DNA from: Prevotella sp.
Lineage (GTDB): Bacteria; Bacteroidota; Bacteroidia; Bacteroidales; Bacteroidaceae
Direction: 5' to 3'
Length of the DNA: 53,156 nucleotides
Assembly (NCBI GenBank): GCA_017483805.1
Contig: JAFUUL010000049.1
Coordinates: forward strand, 1-53,156
Shown here: in pieces, positions 8,541 to 16,363 of the stretch
Layout of the letters: each line of letters starts with the position of its first letter
Numbering within the stretch: the first letter of the stretch is position 1
Notes under the pieces: model-generated
Database searches by the model: none
Seen by the model: the letters and a program-made list of their open reading frames with translations, nothing else
What the model was told of the DNA's origin: nothing
Position numbers and translations under genes: made by a program

Positions 8541-8622
8541 GTTTGGAGCCTCCAAACGGGGAGTTTGAAGCCTCCAAACGAGGTGATTGGAGGCTTCAAA
8601 CCCATCGCTTGGAGGCTTTTTG
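8541..8622. repeat. Hairpin array built from GAAGCCTCCAA units
   Basis: A perfect 15-base inverted repeat (8563-8577 and 8587-8601, loop 9) is flanked by a smaller perfect stem GTTTGGA-gcc-TCCAAAC (8541-8557) and a further TTGGAGGCTTTTT half (8610-8622). The last unit ends in T residues and could act as a terminator on the plus strand. Confidence 0.7.
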
Positions 8623-8733
8623 TTCGGAAGCGAAAAGAATCCTGTCTTAAATAATGTGTAAATTTGTGGTATGTTGTTTTATTCTCGAAAAGATTTCGTA
8701 ACATTGGCTTCGCCGAACTTGCTTTTCGTTCGG

Positions 8734-8767
8734 AAAAAGAAAGAAAATCGCGATTTTCTTTCTTTTT
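8734..8767. terminator. Perfect 34-base palindrome, terminator-like, overlapping the -33 region
   Basis: Arms 8734-8750 and 8751-8767 are exact reverse complements and end in TTTTT. The palindrome lies directly upstream of the TAACTTTG -7 box at 8783-8790, where the -33 element should be. Confidence 0.55.
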
Positions 8768-8782
8768 CTCTCACTTATTTCG

Positions 8783-8790
8783 TAACTTTG
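8783..8790 (+). promoter_or_regulatory. -7 box (TAACTTTG) of the maturase-sulfatase operon
   Basis: TAACTTTG fits TAnnTTTG. The expected -33 position (about 8759) is TTTC-like and falls in the palindrome arm. The maturase start codon is 73 bases downstream. Confidence 0.55.
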
Positions 8791-8863
8791 TAGCGAGATA
8801 TCGACTTAGAATAATGAATATGGCAACTTATCAGCGTACACAAGTATAATCAAATAGATCTCT

Positions 8864-9937
8864 ATGGCCGTAATTGCTCCTTTCGCCCGTCCGTTCTATA
8901 TGATGGCCAAGTCGGTAGGCTCGACCTGCAATCTGGCGTGCGGGTATTGCTACTATCTGGAGAAGGCGAAACTCTATGGTGGGGTGGGGCGGATGATGAT
9001 GAGCGACGAGGTGCTGGAGCGGTTTGTGCAGCAGTATCTGGAGAGCCAGACGAACACGGAGGTGCTCTTCACCTGGCATGGCGGTGAGCCGCTGTTGCAG
9101 CCGATGGCATTCTACGAGAAGGCGATGCGACTGCAGCATCGCTATTCCGAAGGGCGGCACGTGGACAACTGTCTGCAGACCAACGGCACACTGCTTACCG
9201 ACGACTGGTGCCGGTTCTTTCGTGACAATGGCTGGCTGATAGGCATCAGCATCGACGGGCCGGAACATCTGCACGATGCCTACAGGAAGAATCGCAACGG
9301 CGACCCTACGTTCCGCCAGGTGATGCACGGCATCGAACTGCTGGAGAAGTACGGCGTGATGTGGAACGCGCTGGCCACGGTGAATACCGTCAGCGTGGAG
9401 GAGCCTGAGGCTGTCTATCGGTTCTTCAGGAGCATCGAGTGCAAGTATATCCAGTTTACGCCCGTCGGTCCGCCGGAGCCGGGGCACGTTGACGCTGAGG
9501 CATGGGGGCGGTTCCTCTGTCGGGTGTTCGACGAGTGGGAACGGGAGGATGTGGGCGAGTATTACGTCAATATTTTCGAAGCCACGCTGGCCAACTATCT
9601 GGGCGTGACGCCGGGCATGTGTGCCATGTCGGACCTGTGCGGCCATGTGGGCGCGGTGGAGTGGAACGGCGACGTCTACAGTTGCGACCACTTCGTGTTT
9701 CCGCAGAACTATCTGGGCAACCTGCGGCAGCAGACGCTCTACGAGATGATGCACAGCGAGCAGCAGCGGGCGTTTGCCCGGCAGAAAACGGACGGCCTGC
9801 CGCAGACGTGCAAGGACTGTCGCTGGCTGTTCGCCTGTCATGGCGAGTGTCCGCGCAACCGGCAGTGCCTGTGCGAGGGCTACAAGATGTATTTTGAGCA
9901 CGTGGACTCCTTTATGAAAGTGATAAGTGATGAGTGA
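8864..9937 (+). CDS. Anaerobic sulfatase-maturating enzyme (radical SAM, SPASM)
   Basis: Radical-SAM enzyme that converts a Cys or Ser in sulfatases to formylglycine without oxygen. The 357-residue protein has the SAM-cluster motif CNLACGYC (Cys22, Cys26, Cys29), the HGGEPLL glycine-rich segment near residue 70, the TNGTLL strand and the SIDGPEHLHD motif. The C-terminal SPASM region has the expected cysteines (CAMSDLCGH, YSCDHFVFP, CKDCRWLFACHGECPRNR). It is somewhat shorter than typical family members but all motifs are present. A sulfatase gene with a Ser-type modification site starts 9 bases after the stop, so maturase and substrate are made from one operon. Confidence 0.92.
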   Translation: MAVIAPFARPFYMMAKSVGSTCNLACGYCYYLEKAKLYGGVGRMMMSDEVLERFVQQYLESQTNTEVLFTWHGGEPLLQPMAFYEKAMRLQHRYSEGRHVDNCLQTNGTLLTDDWCRFFRDNGWLIGISIDGPEHLHDAYRKNRNGDPTFRQVMHGIELLEKYGVMWNALATVNTVSVEEPEAVYRFFRSIECKYIQFTPVGPPEPGHVDAEAWGRFLCRVFDEWEREDVGEYYVNIFEATLANYLGVTPGMCAMSDLCGHVGAVEWNGDVYSCDHFVFPQNYLGNLRQQTLYEMMHSEQQRAFARQKTDGLPQTCKDCRWLFACHGECPRNRQCLCEGYKMYFEHVDSFMKVISDE

Positions 9938-9946
9938 TTAGTGAAT

Positions 9947-11365
9947 ATGGAAAAGAGAAAGATCTATGTGAATGGCATATTGGCACTGACGGGCGTCGTG
10001 CCGACAGTTGGGGCGCAGGCTCAGGAGGCCACGCCCGACAGGCCGAACATCGTGTTTATCCTGGCCGACGACATGGGCTATGGCGACCTGTCGTGTTTCG
10101 GGTCGAAGCACGTGAAGACACCCAATATCGATGAACTGTCGCGAACGGGTACCACTTTCACGCAGTGCTATGCCGGCAGTGGCATCAGCAGTCCGTCGCG
10201 CTGTTCGCTGATGACGGGCCGTCATTCGGGCAACACCCGCATCAGGGACAACCAGTGTCCCGTGGGCGGCATACGTGGCGTGAAGATCAACGCCAATGGC
10301 GACACCACCTACATCCGTCGTACCAACCTGATGCCCACCGACACCACCATAGCCACCGTGCTCAGTGCTGCAGGCTATCGCACGTGTCTGGTGAACAAGT
10401 GGCACCTGGACGGCTACGACCCCACGGCATCGCCCAACCACCGCGGCTTTCATGAGTTCTACGGATGGACCATCTCTACCGTCCATTCCAACTCGCCCTA
10501 CTACTATCCCTACTATCGCTTTAGCGGCGACTCGCTGACCACCATCGAGGAGAATGCCCACGATGCCCACGTGCGCCACAACACCGACATCTCCACCGAC
10601 GATGCCATCGCCTTCATAGGGCGCAACAAGAAGAACCCCTTCTTCCTCTATCTGGCCTACGACGCCCCGCACGAACCCTATATCATAGACGAGACCTCGT
10701 GGTACGACGGACAGGAGGAGTGGTCGATGAACACCAAGCGCTATGCCTCGCTCATCACCCACATGGACCGCGCCATCGGCAGGCTGCTGGACTATCTGGA
10801 GCGCGAGGGGCTGCGCGAAAACACCCTCGTCATCTTTGCCAGTGACAACGGGGCAGCCGTGCAGGCACCGATAGAGGAACTGAACTGCAACGCCGGCTTC
10901 CACGGTCGCAAGGGCCAACTCTATGAGGGTGGCATCCGCGTGCCGATGATTGTCAACCAGCCGGGCCGCGTGCCGGTGCAGAAACTGCAGAACCTGATCT
11001 ACTTCCCCGACGTGATGCCCACGCTGGCCGCCTTGGCCCGCGGCGAGCAGCATCTGCCTCAGGGCATCAACGGCATGAATATCCTACCGCTATTCTACGG
11101 TCAGCCCGTCGACACCGACCACCGTATGCTCTACTGGGAGTTCACCGGCAAGCAGCGCGCCGCCCGACTGGGCGACTGGAAGTGCGTGACCATCAAGCGC
11201 AACGCCCCGCTGGAACTGTACAACCTGCGGGAGGACCCCGAGGAGCGTCATAACCTGGCCGACCAGTATCCCGAGATGGTGCAACTCTTCGATGAGGCTA
11301 TGCAGCGCATGCATCAGCCCTCAGAGTGCTGGCCGCTGCCGGGGGAAGTTGTAAGTGAGAAGTGA
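9947..11365 (+). CDS. Secreted arylsulfatase-type sulfatase, serine-type
   Basis: Formylglycine-dependent sulfatase of the alkaline-phosphatase fold. The frame is open from a GTG at 9941, but the ATG at 9947 is preferred; residue numbers use it. A signal-like hydrophobic segment (NGILALTGVVPTVGAQA) precedes RPNIVFILADDMGYGD, the first metal-binding Asp pair. The modification motif reads S-S-P-S-R-C-S-L-M-T-G with Ser81 at the position normally Cys or Ser, so it is an S-type sulfatase needing the anaerobic maturase upstream. FASDNGA (metal Asp-Asn) and a GRKGQLYEGGIRVPMI block follow. The likely substrate is a sulfated host or dietary glycan in the periplasm; the specific linkage cannot be read. 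The promoter is shared with the maturase. Confidence 0.9.
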   Translation: MEKRKIYVNGILALTGVVPTVGAQAQEATPDRPNIVFILADDMGYGDLSCFGSKHVKTPNIDELSRTGTTFTQCYAGSGISSPSRCSLMTGRHSGNTRIRDNQCPVGGIRGVKINANGDTTYIRRTNLMPTDTTIATVLSAAGYRTCLVNKWHLDGYDPTASPNHRGFHEFYGWTISTVHSNSPYYYPYYRFSGDSLTTIEENAHDAHVRHNTDISTDDAIAFIGRNKKNPFFLYLAYDAPHEPYIIDETSWYDGQEEWSMNTKRYASLITHMDRAIGRLLDYLEREGLRENTLVIFASDNGAAVQAPIEELNCNAGFHGRKGQLYEGGIRVPMIVNQPGRVPVQKLQNLIYFPDVMPTLAALARGEQHLPQGINGMNILPLFYGQPVDTDHRMLYWEFTGKQRAARLGDWKCVTIKRNAPLELYNLREDPEERHNLADQYPEMVQLFDEAMQRMHQPSECWPLPGEVVSEK

Positions 11366-11397
11366 TAAGTGATAAGTGATTAATGATAAGTGATAAG
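11352..11397 (+). repeat. Degenerate heptamer tandem repeat (GTGATAA) at gene end
   Basis: Five to six units of AAGTGAT/GTGATAA follow and overlap the end of the sulfatase gene. A shorter run of the same unit sits at 9919-9942 between maturase and sulfatase. The units place stop codons in several frames. Confidence 0.6.
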
Positions 11398-11400
11398 TGG

Positions 11401-11438
11401 TTGTGTCATTTTGTCTGTCGTTTGTGTCATTTTGTCTG
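11401..11438 (+). promoter_or_regulatory. Direct repeats, possible enhancer-binding-protein sites
   Basis: TTGTGTCATTTTGTCTG occurs exactly twice (11401-11417, 11422-11438), ending 13 bases before the sigma-54-like -24 element. The pair is placed like an upstream activating site, though closer than usual. Alternatively it is a simple repeat. Confidence 0.4.
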
Positions 11439-11450
11439 ACTGAAGTGTGT

Positions 11451-11467
11451 TGGCATTGATGTTGCAT
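11451..11467 (+). promoter_or_regulatory. Sigma-54-type promoter of the small heat-shock gene
   Basis: TGGCATTGATGTTGCAT keeps the GG and GC dinucleotides at the exact 10-base interval of the -24/-12 consensus (TGGCAC-N5-TTGC). Predicted start of transcription is near 11478, giving a leader of about 70 bases with AGGAGG (11535-11540) before the ATG. Confidence 0.6.
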
Positions 11468-11547
11468 TACTCTAAGCGAGCACCGAAAGGAACTCAAGAG
11501 AAAATAAACATTAACAACCAAATAAAAGTAATTAGGAGGACAAAATT

Positions 11548-11976
11548 ATGACACCAATGATGAGACGTAACGCAGCATGGCTGCCCAGTGTTTTCAACGA
11601 TTTCTTTGACACCGAGTTTATGCCGAAGGCCAATGCCACCGCACCGGCCATCAACGTAAAAGAGAACGACAAGGCCTACATCGTAGAGTTGGCCGCTCCG
11701 GGCATGAAGAAGGAGGACTTCAATGTTCACATCAACGACGAGGGTAACCTGATCATCAAGATGGAGAGCAAGCAGGAGCAAAAGGATGAGGATAAGTCGA
11801 CCCGCTACCTGCGCCGCGAGTTCTCGTACTCGAAGTTCGAACAGACGCTGCTCCTGCCTGACGATGTGAAGAAGGAGGACATCAAGGCCAAGGTGGAGCA
11901 CGGCGTGCTGACCGTAGAACTGCCGAAGATCGTCGAAGAGAAGGTCAAGGTGAGCCGTCAGATTGAAATCGGATAA
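11548..11976 (+). CDS. Small heat-shock protein, Hsp20/alpha-crystallin family
   Basis: ATP-independent holdase that binds unfolding proteins in the cytosol. The 142 residues consist of a short N-terminal arm with LPSVFNDFFD, and an alpha-crystallin domain from about residue 35 (APAINVKENDKAYIVELAAPGM) to 133 containing the signature GVLTVELPK. No signal peptide. Length is typical. An AGGAGG sequence precedes the start by 7 bases, unusually strong for this genome. A sigma-54-type promoter and an inverted-repeat terminator (11996-12033) delimit a single-gene unit. Confidence 0.93.
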   Translation: MTPMMRRNAAWLPSVFNDFFDTEFMPKANATAPAINVKENDKAYIVELAAPGMKKEDFNVHINDEGNLIIKMESKQEQKDEDKSTRYLRREFSYSKFEQTLLLPDDVKKEDIKAKVEHGVLTVELPKIVEEKVKVSRQIEIG

Positions 11977-11995
11977 CGCATCTGACAGAGACATG

Positions 11996-12040
11996 AAGAG
12001 GGTCTGAATCGTTTTGGCGGTTCAGACCCTCTTTTTTGGT
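11996..12040. terminator. Intrinsic terminator after hsp20
   Basis: Perfect 13-base stem AAGAGGGTCTGAA/TTCAGACCCTCTT with a 12-base loop and a T run after the plus-strand arm. It also lies 15 bases beyond the end of the opposing glnN gene and may terminate both. Confidence 0.9.
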
Positions 12041-12048
12041 GTCCTCGA

Positions 12049-14265
12049 TTAGCGGATGAACAGCAGTTCGCGGTACTTGGGCAGCGGCCAGAGCGAGTCG
12101 TCGACGATCAGTTCGAGTTTGTCGATCTGGTAGCGAATGTCGTCGAGTTTCGGCTCCACCTTGTCGTGGTAGGCGATGGCCTTCTCGTGCTCGTCCTCTA
12201 TCTTGTTGGCCAGTTTGCGGGCGTTGACCAGGTCTTCCACGCCTTTTTCGATGGCAGTGGTGCGCTCGGCTATCTCCTCGATAATCTTGATGTTGCGAGC
12301 GTTGAGTTTCTCGGCCTTGTCGATGGGGAAGATGGTCGAGATGTTCTCCACGTTCTTCAGCAGGGCACTCTGGTAGCGGGTGGCCACGGGGATGATGTGG
12401 TTCATCGAGAGGTCGCCTAAGACGCGGGCCTCGATCTGAATCTTCTTCGTGTAGGTCTCCCACTTCACCTCGTTACGGGCCTCGAGTTCCTTCTTCGTCA
12501 TCACGCCGAGGCTCTCGAACATCTGGATGCTCTCTGTGTCGAGGTAGCGCTCGAAGATCTTCGGGCACGACTTCTCGACGTCCAGCCCGCGCTTCTCGGC
12601 TTCAGCCACCCACTCGTCGCTGTAGCCGTTGCCGTCGAAGCGGATGGGCTTGCAGGTCTTGATGTCCTCGCGGAGCACATCGATGATGGCATGGAACTTG
12701 GCCGTGTGACCGGTACCGGCAAGTTTCTTCTCAAACTCGGGTATGCGAGCGTCGACACGCTTCTTGAAGTCGACCAAGGCTTCGGCCACGGCACTGTTCA
12801 GGGCAATCATGGCACTGGCACAGTTGGCCTCAGAGCCTACGGCACGGAACTCGAAGCGGTTGCCGGTGAAGGCAAATGGACTGGTGCGGTTGCGGTCGGT
12901 ATTGTCGATGAAGAGTTCAGGAATCTCGGGGATGTCCATCTTCAGGCCCTGCTTGCCAGCCATGGCGAGCATATCCTCCACGTCGGCCTTCTCAATGTGG
13001 TCGAGCAGTTCGCTGAGTTGCTTGCCCAGGAACGACGAGATGATGGCGGGAGGAGCCTCGTTGGCACCCAGACGGTGGGCGTTGGTGGCCGACATGATGG
13101 AGGCCTTCAGCAGACCGTTGTGGCGATAGACGCCCATCAGTGTCTCCACGATAAACACAGCGAAGCGCAGGTTGCCTTCAGCGTTCTTGCCGGGGGCGTG
13201 GAGCAGTACGCCATTGTCGGTCGACAGACTCCAGTTGTTGTGCTTGCCGCTACCGTTGATGCCTGCGAAGGGCTTTTCGTGGAGCAGCACACGGAAGCCG
13301 TGCTTGCGGGCCACGCGCTTCATGACCGACATCAGCAGCATGTTGTGGTCGACGGCCAGGTTGGTCTCCTCGAAGATAGGTGCCAACTCAAACTGGTTGG
13401 GGGCCACCTCGTTGTGGCGTGTCTTGCAGGGGATGCCCAGTTCGAGGGCGACAATCTCCAGTTCCTTCATGAAGGCGGCCACGCGCTCGGGGATGGCGCC
13501 GAAGTAGTGGTCGTCCATCTGCTGGTTCTTGGCCGAGTCGTGGCCCATCAGCGTGCGGCCCGTGAGCAGCAGGTCAGGACGGGCGGCATAGAGTCCCTCG
13601 TCGACGAGGAAGTACTCCTGCTCCCAGCCGAGATTGCTTGTCACCTTCTTCACGGCGGGGTCGAAGTAGTGGCAGACATCCGTAGCGGCCACGTTCACGG
13701 CATGGAGGGCGCGCAACAGCGGAGCCTTATAGTCGAGTGCCTCACCGCTATAAGAGATAAAGACGGTGGGGATGCAGAGCGTGTCGTCGATGATGAAGAC
13801 GGGGCTTGTGGGGTCCCAAGCCGAGTAGCCGCGGGCCTCGAAGGTAGAGCGGATGCCGCCAGAGGGGAACGACGAGGCGTCGGGCTCCTGCTGCACGAGC
13901 AACTTGCCACTGAACTCCTCTACCATGCCGCCCTTGCCGTCGTGCTCGATAAACGAGTCGTGCTTCTCGGCAGTGCCTTCGGTCAGGGGCTGGAACCAGT
14001 GGGTGTAGTGTGTGACGCCATTCTCCGTAGCCCACTGCTTCATGCCAGCAGCCACGGCATCGGCCACCTGACGATCGAGGCGGGCACCATTGTCGATGAC
14101 GTCGATCATCTTCTCATAGACGTCCTTCGGCAGATACTTGTACATCTTCTCGCGGTTGAAGACCTTCTTGCCGAAATACTCACAAGGTCTCTCAACGGGT
14201 GCTTTTACGTCGAGCGGCTTCTTCTTGAAAGCCTCGCCGACAACCTGAAATCTTAATGCTTCCAT
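12049..14265 (-). CDS. glnN: Type III glutamine synthetase
   Basis: ATP-dependent synthesis of glutamine from glutamate and ammonium, dodecameric cytosolic enzyme. The 738-residue length and the N-terminal MEALRFQVVGEAF match GSIII of Bacteroidales (about 730 residues) rather than the shorter GSI. Recognisable active-site segments include ITSNLGWEQEYFLVDE (metal-binding Glu), CKTRHNEVAPNQFE, HEKPFAGINGSGKHNNWS and NRTSPFAFTGNRFEFRAVG. The first codon in the open frame is 14271, but MEALRF at 14265 is the better start. It is the last gene of the minus-strand gltB-gltD-dapF-dapL-glnN run, 28 bases after dapL, linking glutamine synthesis to glutamate synthase. Confidence 0.95.
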   Translation of the reverse strand: MEALRFQVVGEAFKKKPLDVKAPVERPCEYFGKKVFNREKMYKYLPKDVYEKMIDVIDNGARLDRQVADAVAAGMKQWATENGVTHYTHWFQPLTEGTAEKHDSFIEHDGKGGMVEEFSGKLLVQQEPDASSFPSGGIRSTFEARGYSAWDPTSPVFIIDDTLCIPTVFISYSGEALDYKAPLLRALHAVNVAATDVCHYFDPAVKKVTSNLGWEQEYFLVDEGLYAARPDLLLTGRTLMGHDSAKNQQMDDHYFGAIPERVAAFMKELEIVALELGIPCKTRHNEVAPNQFELAPIFEETNLAVDHNMLLMSVMKRVARKHGFRVLLHEKPFAGINGSGKHNNWSLSTDNGVLLHAPGKNAEGNLRFAVFIVETLMGVYRHNGLLKASIMSATNAHRLGANEAPPAIISSFLGKQLSELLDHIEKADVEDMLAMAGKQGLKMDIPEIPELFIDNTDRNRTSPFAFTGNRFEFRAVGSEANCASAMIALNSAVAEALVDFKKRVDARIPEFEKKLAGTGHTAKFHAIIDVLREDIKTCKPIRFDGNGYSDEWVAEAEKRGLDVEKSCPKIFERYLDTESIQMFESLGVMTKKELEARNEVKWETYTKKIQIEARVLGDLSMNHIIPVATRYQSALLKNVENISTIFPIDKAEKLNARNIKIIEEIAERTTAIEKGVEDLVNARKLANKIEDEHEKAIAYHDKVEPKLDDIRYQIDKLELIVDDSLWPLPKYRELLFIR

Positions 14266-14293
14266 AATCAATTTGTGTCTGTGTTAATAATAC

Positions 14294-15523
14294 CTATTTA
14301 TTCCAATTCTCTATTCGTTGTAAAGCCTCTTCGGTCTGCTCGTGACTGCCGAAGGCCGTGAAGCGGACATAGCCCTCGCCGCTGGGACCAAAGCCGACGC
14401 CGGGGGTGCAGACCACGTTGGCACCGTAGAGCAGTTCCTCGAAGAACTGCCACGATGGCGTGCCGTTGGGCGTCTTCATCCAGATGTATGGGGCGTTCTC
14501 GCCGCCATAGACCTCGTAGCCGAGGCTGCGGAAGGTGTCCAGCATCTTACGGGCGTTCCGCATATAGTAACCGATGGTGGCAGCCACCTGCTCTTTCCCC
14601 TCTGGGGTATAGACGGCCTCGGCAGCACGCTGCGAGATGTAACTCGTCCCATTGAACTTGGTGGACTGCCTGCGGTTCCACAGCGGGTTCAGTGGGATGC
14701 GCTCGCCGGTCAGGGTGGCTGCCGTCAGGTCCTTGGGCACGATGGTGTAGCCACAGCGCACACCGGTGAAACCTGCCGTCTTCGAGAACGAGTGGAACTC
14801 GATGGCACACTTTCGGGCACCCCGTATCTCGTAGATGCTGCGCGGAATGTCAGGATCCTGGATGTAGGCCTGATAGGCGGCATCGTAGAAGATGAGCGTG
14901 TCGTTCTTCAGGGCATAGTTCACCCACTTGCGCAGTTCTGCCTTACTGATCACCGTGCCTGTCGGGTTGTTGGGATAGCAGAGGTAGATGACGTCTACCC
15001 GTCGGTCGGGCAAGGCCGGCACGAAGCCGTTCTCTGCCGTGCAGGGCAGGTAGATGACGTTCGACCAGCGGCCATCCTGCTGTATGCCGGCACGGCCTAT
15101 CATCACGTTCGAGTCGATGTAGACGGGGTAGATGGGGTCGGTGACGCCTATCGAGTTGTCCCAGCGGATGAGTTCCTGGATGTTGCCCGTGTCGCTCTTG
15201 GCACCATCGTTGATGAAGATCTCGTCGATGTCGAGGTGGATGCCGCGGGGCAGGAAATCGTTCTTCAGGATAGCCTCGCGCAGGAAGTCGTAGCCCTGCT
15301 CGGGGCCGTAGCCGCGGAATCCGCTGGTGGTCCCCATCTCGTCGACGGCGCGGTGCATGGCCTCGGTGACGGCAGGACAGAGCGGCTGGGTGACGTCGCC
15401 TATGCCCAGCGAGATGACGTCGGCCTTGGGGTGCATCACCCGGAAGGCATTGACCTTCTTGGCAATGTCGGCGAACAGGTAGTTGTTCGGCAGTTTAAGG
15501 AAATGATCGTTTACTAATGCCAT
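14294..15523 (-). CDS. dapL: LL-diaminopimelate aminotransferase
   Basis: PLP enzyme converting tetrahydrodipicolinate directly to LL-diaminopimelate with glutamate as amino donor, for lysine and peptidoglycan. The 409-residue protein starts MALVNDHFLKLPNNYLFADI, the classical DapL N-terminus; an earlier in-frame ATG at 15565 would overlap dapF and is rejected. Key blocks: SLGIGDVTQPLCP, SGFRGYGPEQGYDFLR, CYPNNPTGT and the PLP lysine in SFSKTAGFTGVRCGY (Lys248). It follows dapF, which performs the next step, with a 19-base gap. Glutamate use fits its location between gltBD and glnN. Confidence 0.95.
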   Translation of the reverse strand: MALVNDHFLKLPNNYLFADIAKKVNAFRVMHPKADVISLGIGDVTQPLCPAVTEAMHRAVDEMGTTSGFRGYGPEQGYDFLREAILKNDFLPRGIHLDIDEIFINDGAKSDTGNIQELIRWDNSIGVTDPIYPVYIDSNVMIGRAGIQQDGRWSNVIYLPCTAENGFVPALPDRRVDVIYLCYPNNPTGTVISKAELRKWVNYALKNDTLIFYDAAYQAYIQDPDIPRSIYEIRGARKCAIEFHSFSKTAGFTGVRCGYTIVPKDLTAATLTGERIPLNPLWNRRQSTKFNGTSYISQRAAEAVYTPEGKEQVAATIGYYMRNARKMLDTFRSLGYEVYGGENAPYIWMKTPNGTPSWQFFEELLYGANVVCTPGVGFGPSGEGYVRFTAFGSHEQTEEALQRIENWNK

Positions 15524-15542
15524 ATTCTTTTGTAATTGATAA

Positions 15543-16346
15543 TTATATTTCGATTTCGCCATCAAAGACGAAGGCGGCAGGACCAGTCATGTAAACATGA
15601 CCATCGGACTCCCGCCACTCGATGTCGAGCGTACCGCCGTCCATCACAATCGTGCTTTTGCGTCCCGCCTTCTTGCAGAGGCAAGCGGCGACGGCCGTGG
15701 CACAGGCACCGGTGCCGCAGGCCTGGGTGATGCCACTGCCGCGTTCCCATACCCGGACGCGGATGCTGCCGTCCTCCAGTATTCTGGCAAACTCGATGTT
15801 GCAGCGCTGAGGGAAGGCAGGATGCTGCTCCAGCACGCGCCCCATTTCAGCCACCTGGTCCACATCGTCGGTGAAGATGACATAGTGGGGATTGCCCATC
15901 GAGACAAACGTGCCCTGCGTCAGACCATAGTGGGGCAGGAAGAGCGTCTCGTCGTCCAGCACCGGCTCTAACATATCAACGGACACACGGTCCACAATAT
16001 TGTCTACCACGTGCAAACGAAGTGTCTTGATGCCCGAGAGGGTCAACAGACGCACCTCCTCCTGGTTGGTCAGACCACGCTCGTAGACATACTTGCCGAT
16101 GCAGCGGCTGGCGTTGCCGCACATCATGGCCTCTGAGCCGTCGGCATTGAAGATGCGCATCGTGAAGTCGGCCTCCGGGATGGGCGACTGGCCTATCAGC
16201 ACCAGGCCATCAGAGCCGATGCCCTTATGGCGGTCGCTCCAGCGGATGGCTGCCGCAGCGGGGTTCTCCACGGGCTGTTCCATCGTGTTGACGTAGATGT
16301 AGTCATTGCCCGCACCGTGCATCTTGGTGAATCGTATCTTGCTCAT
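15543..16346 (-). CDS. dapF: Diaminopimelate epimerase
   Basis: Cofactor-free racemisation of LL- to meso-diaminopimelate. 267 residues in two mirror-image lobes; the catalytic cysteine pair is present as MMCGNASRC (Cys76) and QACGTGACA (Cys210). The substrate-binding [11 protein letters not shown] segment is at the N-terminus. Lies 17 bases after gltD and 19 bases before dapL in one operon. Normal length, no anomaly. Confidence 0.95.
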   Translation of the reverse strand: MSKIRFTKMHGAGNDYIYVNTMEQPVENPAAAAIRWSDRHKGIGSDGLVLIGQSPIPEADFTMRIFNADGSEAMMCGNASRCIGKYVYERGLTNQEEVRLLTLSGIKTLRLHVVDNIVDRVSVDMLEPVLDDETLFLPHYGLTQGTFVSMGNPHYVIFTDDVDQVAEMGRVLEQHPAFPQRCNIEFARILEDGSIRVRVWERGSGITQACGTGACATAVAACLCKKAGRKSTIVMDGGTLDIEWRESDGHVYMTGPAAFVFDGEIEI

Positions 16347-16363
16347 CTTACTTTTTTACCTTT

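Larger units (their letters stand above)
8198..8863. other. Gene-free repeat-rich intergenic region
   Basis: No gene supported. Contents in order: an inverted repeat CCTCACCCG/CGGGTGAGG (8284-8292 and 8329-8337); a dispersed repeat (8456-8523); a set of GGAGGCTTC-type inverted repeats (8541-8622); a 34-base perfect palindrome (8734-8767); and the promoter of the downstream maturase. A 99-codon minus-strand frame at 8405-8704 is composed of these repeats and is not called. Confidence 0.6.

Noticed and set aside
8405-8704. 99-codon minus-strand frame
   Set aside because: Built from the dispersed and hairpin repeats, with no ribosome-binding site or recognisable domain.
12691-14256. 521-codon plus-strand open frame opposite glnN
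   Set aside because: Its sequence is the shadow of the glutamine synthetase codons (Val/Gly/His-rich, no domain). Similar shadows at 14342-15517, 25283-26767, 27176-28555, 46115-47521 and 51448-52980 were rejected for the same reason.
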